A stretch of DNA of 12,640 nt from Novosphingobium sp. (GTDB lineage: Bacteria > Pseudomonadota > Alphaproteobacteria > Sphingomonadales > Sphingomonadaceae), in assembly GCA_020853995.1 (NCBI GenBank), contig JADYXV010000013.1, positions 1-12,640 on the forward strand. Reading direction: 5' to 3'. How positions within the stretch are numbered: the first letter of the stretch is position 1; each line of letters opens with the position of its first letter. Below the pieces are notes generated by a model. The model was not told the DNA's origin, searched no databases, and saw only the letters and a program-made list of their open reading frames with translations. Shown here one piece after another: positions 1-6,488 of this stretch. The position numbers and the translations under genes are program-made.

Positions 1-1
1 C

Positions 2-133
2 CGGTTCAAAGGCAACGGCGCTCGCGCGGCAAAGGTGGGGATCGTTGCGCTCGCCCGAAAATTGTTGATCGCGCTTTGGCGCTTTGTGGAGACCGGTCTG
101 GTCCCTCAAGGTGCCGAGCTCCGCGCCGCCTGA
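2..133 (+). CDS. IS110-family transposase, C-terminal fragment
   Basis: An open frame enters from the left edge and ends at TGA 131-133, giving 43 residues. It contains KVGIVALARKLLIALWR and ends in GLVPQGAELRAA. This is the characteristic tail of IS110/IS1111 recombinases (after the Transposase_20 region): a basic helix with the (A/V)ALARKLL(I/V)xLWR pattern, then a short G(x)xP segment. The enzyme is a DEDD/serine recombinase that inserts the element with the help of a structured RNA encoded in the element. The catalytic domains lie outside the window, so whether the full gene is intact cannot be judged. It is cut only by the window edge; the C-terminal end looks natural. Confidence 0.75.
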   Translation, partial: RFKGNGARAAKVGIVALARKLLIALWRFVETGLVPQGAELRAA

Positions 134-144
134 TGCCTATGTTG

Positions 145-350
145 CAACAGGCTCGATAAGGCGACGCGGATTGGTGTGATGCGTGACCGGGAAAGTTGAT
201 GGCGCCTGAAAACGCCCAGTAGTAGTTTGGTCCGCATCCGCCTTTGCTCGATCCGGGGATGTGAATACGGATTATGGTGCGCGGGAACGGCCGCGACCGG
301 ATACAAGTCTATGCACGGATAGTGCATCAGCTGACCTCGGAACGAATGAA
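145..350 (+). ncRNA. Candidate IS1111-type guide RNA (bridge RNA / seekRNA)
   Basis: The non-coding tail of the IS is rich in possible RNA structure on the transposase strand. A short stem pairs 201-204 with 213-216. A 6-bp stem pairs 251-256 with 297-302 and encloses a hairpin of 275-284 with 291-299 (one bulge, loop 285-290). A perfect 6-bp hairpin is formed by 311-316 and 322-327 with a 5-nt loop. The segment just before the last hairpin (301-310) equals the DNA at 434-443 except for one G for A, which could wobble-pair. The segment after it (338-346) is the exact reverse complement of 443-451. Left guide, hairpin, right guide is the layout of a bridge-RNA binding loop. Transcript ends are guesses. 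Pairing was found by eye, without folding software. Confidence 0.5.
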
Positions 351-388
351 GCCAATCCTTGAGCATTGCGTGTGGGGCCCCCAACGCG

Positions 389-1726
389 TCAACAGAAGGA
401 ACCGTTCAATGCGATCTTGACAAGGCCCGGATCATACAAATCTTCGTTCCGCGCGAGCGAGGCAAACGGCTTTGGCTTGCGCGAGGCGAACACCGGATCG
501 AACCCGGTATCTTCAACAGAACGCCAATCACGGCCCGGTTGCTGCGTAAAGCCGCCCGCCCACGCCGCCAGCATGCCGAGCACAATGTCTTTGCCCTGCA
601 TGCCTGACCGCGCCGCCAATACGGCGCCCCAGAACTGGTCCTGCCCTTCATAGGTCCACAGCAAGTCCCCCTGCATCGGCTGGCGATAATCAGGCGTCCA
701 AAGCCGCGATGGGCGCCGGAATTTGCCCGACCATGAATGCGCATATTCATGCGGCAGCAGGTTACGGTCCCACTCCTGCTTGCCCCATTCGGTAAATGCT
801 TCAGGCTCAAGCTGGTTTTCGCTCGACCGGTGATGTTCAAGGCCGATGCCGCCAATCTTGTCAGACAGCGCGAGCAGAAATTCGTAATGGTCAATGTGGT
901 TTGCGCCGAATGCTAGCTTAGCTTCGGTCACCAGCGCCTTATGCGCGTCGATGTGTTCAGGCTTGGCTTCCAGATGCTCTGCCTTGTCGGCAACGACGTT
1001 CAGCGTGACGTTCTGACCCAGATCCCACTTGCGGAAATTCTTGCCGGCAAAGATCGGCGAATCGACCAGCGTTTCGTAATCGGTCACGGCCCAGGTGGCG
1101 CGGTTGCCCGCCGTGGTCATGCCATCCAGCGCCGTGGCGGCGGTCCAGCCCTGCGGCAGGGTGACGGTCGGCTTCACCTTGATCTGCCGCACATAGTGTC
1201 CGGCGGGATAGAGGCTCATCTTTTCCCACTGCAGGTTGAGCATTTCGGGCGTCATCGTGATGCGCCCTTCAGCCGACGTGATGGGCGAGGTGTGGATGAA
1301 GCGCGCAACCACTTCCTTTGCGCCTGCGGGCAGCATCACATGGAACGCAAATACCTCGACCCGGTCACGCTTCCATTCAACCGGCTTGCCATCAACGTAG
1401 AACTGCACGCCAACCAGTTCGGACAGGGTGCCGCGCGGGCCGTGGTTGCCCGGAAGCCATTGCGGATAAAGCAAAATCAGCTCTTTCGCGCCTGCTGCCA
1501 CCGGAATGGTTTGCGTGACGCGATAGGCCCCGCGCACCACATCGGACGCATCGATATCCAGCGTCATCGTGCCGGGATAGGCCACATCGCGGGCATCGGG
1601 CACGGTCTGGGTGATCGGCACGGCCACGGGAGCAGAGTTCTGCGCCATGGCAAGGGTTGATACGGAAAGGGCGAGGAGGAGCGGGGCGGACGCCACGAGA
1701 GCTTTGAGGGGGTGTGTCTTTTTCAT
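389..1726 (-). pseudogene. M61-family glycyl aminopeptidase, 3'-truncated by the IS
   Basis: The frame encodes 445 residues. MKK at 1726 is the likely start because a clear signal peptide follows (basic start, hydrophobic residues 8-24, AMA-Q cleavage near 28), so the product would be periplasmic. The open frame continues upstream to 1831, but that part is uncharged by any homology I recognise and would overlap hisS. An M61 N-terminal domain is followed by GGIGLEHHRSS (292-302), the zinc motif HEYAH (326-330) and a downstream YEG with the likely third ligand E360. The family normally runs to about 600 residues and ends in a PDZ domain. Here similarity fades after ARNEDLYD (425-432) and an unrelated tail ends at residue 445. 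The zinc site survives, but the rest of the catalytic domain and the PDZ domain are lost, so it is probably non-functional. No strong ribosome site is seen. Confidence 0.8.
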
Positions 1727-1780
1727 GACGCAATTCATGGCCCGAAGCAGTCGCATCCGCAACCATATCTGCACACCTTT

Positions 1781-1829
1781 TTGACAGTGCTTTTCGTTTG
1801 GCGCGAATGCGGCTAATCGCGCAGCCATC
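1781..1829 (+). promoter_or_regulatory. Possible hisS promoter in the divergent 1727-1829 gap
   Basis: The 103-bp gap between the divergent peptidase and hisS genes contains a perfect TTGACA at 1781-1786. No convincing TATAAT lies 16-18 bp downstream (the best AT-rich spots are GAATG near 1805 and TAAT near 1814). The untranslated leader would be very short. No strong Shine-Dalgarno precedes the hisS ATG at 1830. Only the -35 box is clear. Confidence 0.3.
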
Positions 1830-3182
1830 ATGAGCCAACAAACCCCAAATATTCCGACCCCTCAGGCCATTCGCGGCACGCAGGACATTTTCGGTGCCGA
1901 TGCCGAGGCATTTGCCTTCGTCGTCGAAACATTCGAGCGCGTGCGCAAGCTCTACCGCTTCCGCCGCGTGGAAATGCCGGTGTTTGAAAAGACGGCGGTT
2001 TTTTCGCGTTCACTGGGCGAGACGACCGATGTTGTTTCCAAGGAAATGTATTCGTTCGAGGATCGCGGCGGGGAATCGCTGACGCTGCGCCCGGAATTTA
2101 CCGCAGGCATTGCCCGCGCTTTCATCACCGACGGCTGGCAGCAATATGCGCCGTTGAAGGTTGCCACACACGGCCCGCTGTTCCGCTATGAACGTCCGCA
2201 AAAAGGCCGCTATCGCCAGTTCCACCAGCTTGACGCCGAAGTGATTGGCGCAGCCGAACCGCAGGCGGATGTGGAACTGCTGGTGATGGCGGACCAGTTG
2301 TTGAAAGAACTGGGCATTGCCGATGGCGTCACGCTGCAACTCAACACGCTGGGCGATGGTGCAAGCCGCGATGCCTGGCGCGCCGCGCTGATCGAATACT
2401 TCCGCGCCCATGCTTCGGAATTGTCGGAAGATTCGCAGGACCGGCTGGAGCGCAACCCATTGCGCATCCTTGATTCCAAGGACCCGCGCGACAAGGTGTT
2501 TACGGCTAACGCGCCGAAGATCGACGATTACCTTTCAGCTGAAGCGCAGGACTTTTTCGGCAAAGTGACGTCAGGGCTGGACGCTGCTGGTGTTTCATGG
2601 ACGCGTGCTGCGGCACTGGTGCGCGGCCTCGACTACTACCGCCACACCGCATTTGAGTTTGTGACTGACCGGCTGGGCGCGCAAGGCACCGTGCTGGGCG
2701 GCGGACGCTATGACGGGCTGATGGAAGCTTTGGGTGGCGCGGCGACACCTGCGGTCGGCTGGGCTGCCGGGATCGAGCGGCTGGCGATGCTCGTAACTGC
2801 ACCTCCCCCTCTAAAAGTGGCTGCAATTGTTATCGAAAGTGACGAAGCGCGCCACCTAAACTTAGGTTCTTTGATGCTTCGAGCTATGCGTAGAAAAGAT
2901 ATGCCATCGGCAATTTTCGATACGGGTGCTGTGCGGAAACGATATGACCGCGCCATGAAGATGCACCCTGATTACATTGTTATCTTAGGCCGAAGTGACG
3001 ATGAGAATGCTGTTGGGTCTCTGACTGTGAAGCGGTTTATACATCCAAGGGATCGGAGAAAGGGGCGTTTGAATATGTCCTTGCGCCTCCTGCTTAAGAA
3101 CCTGTTTGGTGTTGATTCTGCCGTCTGGAAGGAAGTTGTCGATAACGGCGGAACTCTCAAGCTATTCCCGAAGAGCAAGTGA
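1830..3182 (+). CDS. hisS: Histidyl-tRNA synthetase with an atypical C-terminal domain
   Basis: This is a 450-residue class II synthetase that charges tRNA-His in the cytoplasm. The catalytic core is intact: LRPEFTAGIARAF (86-98), the motif 2 region YERPQKGRYRQFHQ (120-133), the histidine-specific LVRGLDYYR (263-271) and motif 3 VGWAAGIERLAML (309-321). The anticodon-binding domain (about 328-405) keeps the family outline, including VRKRYDRAMK and DYIVILG. It is followed by an unfamiliar ~45-residue tail, which makes the protein longer than the 410-420 residues usual in these bacteria. Base composition changes abruptly near codon 322 (see the separate entry). The stop codon overlaps the GTG start of prfA by four bases, so the two are probably translated in a coupled way. 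Start ATG 1830 gives the expected N-terminus, with the IRGTQDI motif at residues 14-20. Confidence 0.95.
   Translation: MSQQTPNIPTPQAIRGTQDIFGADAEAFAFVVETFERVRKLYRFRRVEMPVFEKTAVFSRSLGETTDVVSKEMYSFEDRGGESLTLRPEFTAGIARAFITDGWQQYAPLKVATHGPLFRYERPQKGRYRQFHQLDAEVIGAAEPQADVELLVMADQLLKELGIADGVTLQLNTLGDGASRDAWRAALIEYFRAHASELSEDSQDRLERNPLRILDSKDPRDKVFTANAPKIDDYLSAEAQDFFGKVTSGLDAAGVSWTRAAALVRGLDYYRHTAFEFVTDRLGAQGTVLGGGRYDGLMEALGGAATPAVGWAAGIERLAMLVTAPPPLKVAAIVIESDEARHLNLGSLMLRAMRRKDMPSAIFDTGAVRKRYDRAMKMHPDYIVILGRSDDENAVGSLTVKRFIHPRDRRKGRLNMSLRLLLKNLFGVDSAVWKEVVDNGGTLKLFPKSK
2793..3182 (+). other. Foreign-composition 3' segment of hisS (probable recombinant tract)
   Basis: From codon 322 (GTA ACT) to the stop, third positions fall to about 48% G/C (my hand count: 62 of 129 codons). 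The first part of hisS and the neighbouring genes end most codons in G or C. Codons rare elsewhere here cluster in this tract: TTA, CTA, ATA, AGA, AGG, CGA. The change begins directly after motif 3 and ends at the stop codon; prfA returns to normal composition. The encoded domain is still recognisable as a HisRS anticodon-binding domain, so this looks like replacement of one whole domain by a distant homologue, not a frameshift. The tract ends are estimated by eye. Confidence 0.65.
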
Positions 3183-4243
3183 GCGTATCCGACACACGCC
3201 TTGGCCATATCACGCACCGCTTTGCTGAACTGGAAGCGCGGCTGGGATCGGGCACGCTTGAAGGCGCGGATTTCATTGCGGCCAGCCGCGATTATGCCGA
3301 ACTCGAACCAGTTGCCCGCATCGCGCAGGAGATTGCGGCGATGCGCGAGGAAATCACCAGCCTTGCCGCGCTTGATGATCCCGACATGCGCGAATTGGCC
3401 GAGGAAGAGCTGGCGCGGATCAACGCCGAACTTCCGGAAGCCGAACACCGCCTTGCCATCGCCATGCTGCCGCGCGATTCGGCGGACAGCCGCCCGGCCA
3501 TGCTGGAAATCCGCGCGGGCACTGGGGGCGACGAGGCAGCGCTTTTCGCCGCCGATCTGTTCCGCATGTACGAAAAGTATGCTGTGGAGCAAGGCTGGCG
3601 GGTGGAAGTTGTCTCGGTCAACGCCAATGACATCGGCGGCTACAAGGAAGTGGTCGCCAATGTTGCGGGCAACGGGGTGTTCGCCAAGCTGAAATTCGAA
3701 AGCGGCGTCCACCGCGTACAGCGCGTGCCGGTTACCGAATCGGGCGGGCGCATCCACACTTCTGCCGCAACTGTCGCCGTGCTGCCCGAACCGGACGAGG
3801 TGGACATTCGGATTGAAGACAAGGATCTGAAGATCGACGTCTATCGTGCCAGCGGTGCGGGCGGGCAGCATGTGAACACCACCGATTCGGCAGTGCGCAT
3901 CACCCACTTGCCCACCGGCACTGTCGTCACCTGTCAGGACGGGCGCAGCCAGCACAAGAACAAGGACAAGGCGATGCAGGTCTTGCGCGCGCGCCTGTTC
4001 GAAGCGCAACGCGATGCCGCGCAAGGCGAGGAGGCCGAGGCGCGCAAGGCGATGGTCGGATCGGGCGACAGGTCGGAACGCATCCGCACCTATAACTTCC
4101 CGCAAGGCCGCGTGACCGATCACCGCATCAATCTGACGCTGCACCGCCTGCCCGAAGTGCTGGAAGGTACAGGCTTGAGTGAACTGGTGGACGCGCTGAT
4201 TGCCGAGGATCAGGCCAAACGGCTGGCCTCGATGGATGGCTGA
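3179..4243 (+). CDS. prfA: Peptide chain release factor 1 (RF1)
   Basis: A 354-residue class I release factor that reads UAA and UAG on the ribosome and triggers peptide release. The order is an N-terminal helical domain (1-105), LEIRAGTGGDEA (109-120), the codon-recognition tripeptide PVT (184-186, the PxT of RF1; RF2 would have SPF) in HRVQRVPVTESGGRIHTS, and GAGGQHVN with the catalytic GGQ at 228-230. GRSQHKNKDKA and the usual C-terminus follow. Length is normal. The start GTG 3179 overlaps the hisS stop (GTGA), giving the expected N-terminus MSVSDTRLGH. The next gene, prmC, encodes the enzyme that methylates the GGQ glutamine of this protein. Confidence 0.96.
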   Translation: MSVSDTRLGHITHRFAELEARLGSGTLEGADFIAASRDYAELEPVARIAQEIAAMREEITSLAALDDPDMRELAEEELARINAELPEAEHRLAIAMLPRDSADSRPAMLEIRAGTGGDEAALFAADLFRMYEKYAVEQGWRVEVVSVNANDIGGYKEVVANVAGNGVFAKLKFESGVHRVQRVPVTESGGRIHTSAATVAVLPEPDEVDIRIEDKDLKIDVYRASGAGGQHVNTTDSAVRITHLPTGTVVTCQDGRSQHKNKDKAMQVLRARLFEAQRDAAQGEEAEARKAMVGSGDRSERIRTYNFPQGRVTDHRINLTLHRLPEVLEGTGLSELVDALIAEDQAKRLASMDG

Positions 4244-4252
4244 GGCGGCGGC

Positions 4253-5116
4253 GTGACCGTAGCCCAAGCCATTCGCGAGGCCGCAGCCGCGCTGGCGCAA
4301 ACCAGCGATACCGCGCGGCTGGATGCCGAAGTGCTGATGGCACATGCACTGGGCTGTTCGCGCACGGATTTGCTGTTGCGCCACATGCAGGCCAATGCGC
4401 CGGAAGGCTTTGCCGCGCTTATTGAACGCCGGTTGGCGCATGAACCGGTGGCCTATATCGTTGGCAGTCAGGAGTTTTACGGCCTTGATCTGGCAGTCAG
4501 CCCCGCTGTGCTGATCCCGCGCGGCGATAGCGAGACGCTGATTGACGCAGCGCGCGAAAGATTGGCCAGCCATCCGCCGCAGCGCATTCTTGATCTGGGT
4601 ACAGGGTCGGGCGCGCTGCTGCTGGCCGCTCTGTCAATCTGGCCCGAAGCCGAAGGCATCGGGATTGACCGTTCGCCAGAGGCGCTGGCCATCGCTGCTG
4701 CAAATGGGGCGCGACATGCGCCAAATGCGCGGTTTTTGCAGGCCGATTGGTCACAATCGGGCTGGACCGACCGGTTAGGCTCGTTTGACCTGATCCTTGC
4801 CAATCCGCCCTATATTGAAGATGCGGCTGATCTTGCTCCATCGGTTCGGGCGCATGAACCGGCGGGAGCGCTATTTGCAGGGCCTGACGGGCTGGATGAT
4901 TACCGGTTGCTGATCCCGCAATTACCCGGTTTGCTGGCCGATTGCGGGATCGCCATGGTCGAGATTGGCTGGACGCAGGCAGAGCCTGTCATTGCGCTGA
5001 CGACGGCTTCCAACTGTGCTGCAATTTTGCACCATGACCTTGCCGGACGATCCCGCGCGATAGAAATGGCGAAAAACCGCATTATTCCTCTTGGCAAGGC
5101 CGCGGCAGACGACTAA
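4253..5116 (+). CDS. prmC: Release-factor glutamine N5-methyltransferase
   Basis: A 287-residue SAM-dependent methyltransferase that modifies the GGQ glutamine of RF1 and RF2 and so raises release efficiency. Visible are the N-terminal helical domain (1-85) with AYIVGSQEFYGL (67-78), LIPRGDSETLID (87-98; LIPRPDTE in most homologues), SAM motif I ILDLGTGSGALLL (112-124) and the catalytic NPPY (184-187), which holds the target amide. The GTG start at 4253 is nine bases after the prfA stop and follows a GGCGGCGG stretch that gives only a modest ribosome site. A shared transcript with hisS and prfA is likely. It consumes SAM, which metK downstream supplies, but no direct link is implied. Confidence 0.94.
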   Translation: MTVAQAIREAAAALAQTSDTARLDAEVLMAHALGCSRTDLLLRHMQANAPEGFAALIERRLAHEPVAYIVGSQEFYGLDLAVSPAVLIPRGDSETLIDAARERLASHPPQRILDLGTGSGALLLAALSIWPEAEGIGIDRSPEALAIAAANGARHAPNARFLQADWSQSGWTDRLGSFDLILANPPYIEDAADLAPSVRAHEPAGALFAGPDGLDDYRLLIPQLPGLLADCGIAMVEIGWTQAEPVIALTTASNCAAILHHDLAGRSRAIEMAKNRIIPLGKAAADD

Positions 5117-5368
5117 CCGTGTATCCAGGTAAAGAACGGATGATGGCTTCCCGATCTTGCCTGCCTCACCATTTGCAGGGATGAACGGTCAAAGGGGCCG
5201 GGACGAGAGCAGATGCTGGGAACCCCGATTCGCCCGTCTTCAATGATGGGCTGAACCGGAGGTGGAGATTGCGCGGCTTACGGGTAGCACGGCAATACGG
5301 GTTTGACCTGCATTCCAGATGGGCCTGAATTCCACTTGGGCCGCCCCCAAACAAGGAAGTGCCTGAAG
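5117..5368 (+). promoter_or_regulatory. Intergenic leader between prmC and the DUF4167 gene
   Basis: This 252-bp gap has no convincing gene. It holds a 7-bp hairpin (5232-5238 with 5245-5251, loop TTCAAT) that has no T-tract and so is not a classical terminator. It also holds a TTGACC at 5303-5308 without a good -10, an imperfect 14-bp direct repeat (listed separately) and a 5-bp hairpin (5336-5340 with 5346-5350) directly before the ribosome site AAGGAAG at 5353-5359. That site lies nine bases before TTG 5369 and decides the start of the next gene. A promoter is likely somewhere here, but I cannot place it. Confidence 0.4.
5312..5342 (+). repeat. Two imperfect 14-bp direct repeats
   Basis: The pattern ATTCCANNTGGGCC occurs at 5312-5325 and 5329-5342, spaced 17 bp apart, with 12 of 14 positions identical. 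It lies 10-40 bases before the ribosome site of the DUF4167 gene. It could be a tandem protein-binding site or a chance duplication. Confidence 0.4.
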
Positions 5369-6427
5369 TTGAATAACAACAATCGTGGTAACAACCGCCG
5401 TCGCGGGCGCACCAATAATGGTCGCCCCCAGAATGGCGGACAGCAGCTCAACCGTATCGACAGCCGCGCACGGGGCAACGCACCCCAGATGCTGGAGAAG
5501 TATCGCAAGCTGGCATCGGACGCGCACCTGAACGGTGACCGCGTGCAGGCCGAATACTATCTGCAATTTGCCGATCACTATTTCCGCGTGATTGCCGATA
5601 GCCGTGTCCGCACCGAGGACCAGCGAACCCGACCCCTTGGCCCCAACGGCGAACGCTGGCAGGAACAGGACGGCGAGGAAGAAAACAACGAATTCAGCGC
5701 AGAAGGCGATTACGCCGCGTTTGAACGCACGCCATCGCGCCAGGAGCGCGAAGAACGCCCCCGTGACGATCGGCCACGCGAGGATCGCGAAGACCGCCCG
5801 CGCCAGGACCGTCAACGCGATGATCGGCCCCGCAACGACCGGCAGCGCGATGACCGCCCCCGTGATGACCGCCCCCGTGATGACAGGCCGCGCGACGATA
5901 GGCCGCGTGAAGATCGCGAAGACCGTCCGCGTCAGGATCGCCAGCGTGATGATAGGCCGCGCGAAGACCGGCTACCTCGTGAAGATCGTGCTCCACGCGA
6001 AGATCGTCCCCGTGACAACCGCCGGTTTGATCGCTCGCGCGAACGCGAAGTAGAGCCCCAGGTTGCTGCCGTTGCAGCCCTGCCCGGTGAAGGCGTTCCC
6101 GCGATTGAGGGTGAACCGATCGCTGATGCAAACGACAATCCGTTTGTTCGCGATGCCCGCCCTGCACGTGGCTTGCGTCCGCGTACCGAGCGCCGCCCTC
6201 GTGTTGAACGTGAACGTGATCGTGATGATGCGCCGGCCGCGCTTGATCCATCAAGCCTGCCGCCGTCGATCAGCCTGCGTAGCGAACCGGAACCGGCGCC
6301 AACGCCAGTTCCAGCTCCGGCACCTGTTGCCGCAGAACCTGTTCAGGCCGCTGCTGGTGATGACGCGGCTCCTGCGCCCAAAAAGCGTGGTCGTCCGCGC
6401 AAGAATCCGCTGCCTGTTGAAGGCTGA
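5369..6427 (+). CDS. DUF4167 protein with Arg/Asp/Pro repeat and AT-hook-like tail
   Basis: A 352-residue, strongly charged protein starting at TTG 5369, preceded by AAGGAAG at nine bases. An open frame reaches back to 5303, but the DUF4167 family begins with an Asn/Arg-rich MNNN segment, as here. The conserved domain is residues 1-80: an N/R/G-rich basic stretch, then IDSRARGNAPQMLEKYRKLA and VQAEYYLQFADHYFRVIAD. Residues 124-220 are a low-complexity repeat of DRPRD/DRPRE units. A Pro/Ala-rich linker follows (300-335) and the protein ends with KKRGRPRKNP (338-347), which matches an AT-hook core (RGRP). The family is common in Alphaproteobacteria. Its function is not established to my knowledge; RNA or DNA binding is an inference from composition. 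Confidence 0.88.
   Translation: MNNNNRGNNRRRGRTNNGRPQNGGQQLNRIDSRARGNAPQMLEKYRKLASDAHLNGDRVQAEYYLQFADHYFRVIADSRVRTEDQRTRPLGPNGERWQEQDGEEENNEFSAEGDYAAFERTPSRQEREERPRDDRPREDREDRPRQDRQRDDRPRNDRQRDDRPRDDRPRDDRPRDDRPREDREDRPRQDRQRDDRPREDRLPREDRAPREDRPRDNRRFDRSREREVEPQVAAVAALPGEGVPAIEGEPIADANDNPFVRDARPARGLRPRTERRPRVERERDRDDAPAALDPSSLPPSISLRSEPEPAPTPVPAPAPVAAEPVQAAAGDDAAPAPKKRGRPRKNPLPVEG
5738..6028 (+). repeat. Coding low-complexity repeat (DRPR[DE] units)
   Basis: Residues 124-220 of the DUF4167 protein consist of short units such as DDRPR, EDRPR and QDRQR. One 21-residue block (residues 135-155, DNA 5771-5833) recurs exactly at residues 178-198 (DNA 5900-5962). At the DNA level the two copies differ at 12 of 21 codons, all synonymous. 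The tract encodes an alternating Arg/Asp polyampholyte that is probably disordered. Confidence 0.85.
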
Positions 6428-6441
6428 GGTGTGACGCTTGG

Positions 6442-6463
6442 GGCTGGCCGCTTGCGGTCAGCC
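6442..6463 (+). other. Strong hairpin with CUUG loop between the DUF4167 gene and lnt
   Basis: Nine base pairs (6442-6450 with 6455-6463, one G-U) close a CTTG tetraloop, 14 bases after the DUF4167 stop. No T-tract follows, so it is not a classical terminator. It may stabilise the upstream mRNA end, act as a partial terminator, or form part of the lnt leader. Confidence 0.5.
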
Positions 6464-6471
6464 TCGGCGCA

Positions 6472-6487
6472 CCCCATAGCGGTGGGG
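6472..6487 (+). promoter_or_regulatory. lnt: Hairpin covering the putative lnt ribosome site
   Basis: CCCCAT (6472-6477) can pair with GTGGGG (6482-6487), one G-U, loop AGCG. The only candidate Shine-Dalgarno for lnt is the GGTGGGG stretch at 6481-6487, so this fold would hide it directly before ATG 6489. This suggests low or conditional translation of lnt. Confidence 0.4.
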
Positions 6488-6488
6488 C

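Larger units (their letters stand above)
1..430 (+). mobile_element. Right-hand part of an IS110-family (IS1111-like) insertion sequence
   Basis: Visible are the C-terminus of an IS110-type transposase and about 290 bp of non-coding, hairpin-rich DNA after its stop. The left end and most of the transposase lie outside the window. A long non-coding tail 3' of the transposase is typical of the IS1111 group, while the IS110 group carries it on the 5' side. The right end is uncertain. The reading frame of the adjacent peptidase stops resembling its family near 415-430, but guide-like matches (see the ncRNA entry) would put the crossover at a CT dinucleotide at 442-443. No terminal inverted repeat can be shown with only one end present. 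The element has probably truncated the M61 peptidase gene. Confidence 0.7.

Noticed and set aside
361..392. GC-rich hairpin around 369-388 as a terminator
   Set aside because: The stem has a mismatch and a G-U pair and no T-tract on either side. It may simply be part of the IS end.
359..653. Two short plus-strand frames across the IS/peptidase junction
   Set aside because: They overlap the non-coding IS tail and the antisense of the peptidase and have no ribosome site or domain.
941..1660. 239-codon plus-strand frame inside the M61 peptidase region
   Set aside because: It is antisense to a clear signal peptide and zinc-site coding frame, and its Arg/His/Gly-rich translation is typical of a shadow.
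2972..4573. 533-codon open frame on the minus strand
   Set aside because: It runs antisense through hisS, prfA and prmC, all with full family motifs. Its composition is that of a GC-rich antisense shadow and no domain is recognisable.
5303..5368. Start of the DUF4167 protein at ATG 5303
   Set aside because: The family starts with the Asn-rich segment, and AAGGAAG is correctly spaced for TTG 5369. The 22 extra residues match nothing.
5694..6254. 186-codon minus-strand frame in the DUF4167 repeat
   Set aside because: It is a shadow of the DRPR repeat; the His/Gly/Ala-rich translation follows from the repeated codons read backwards.
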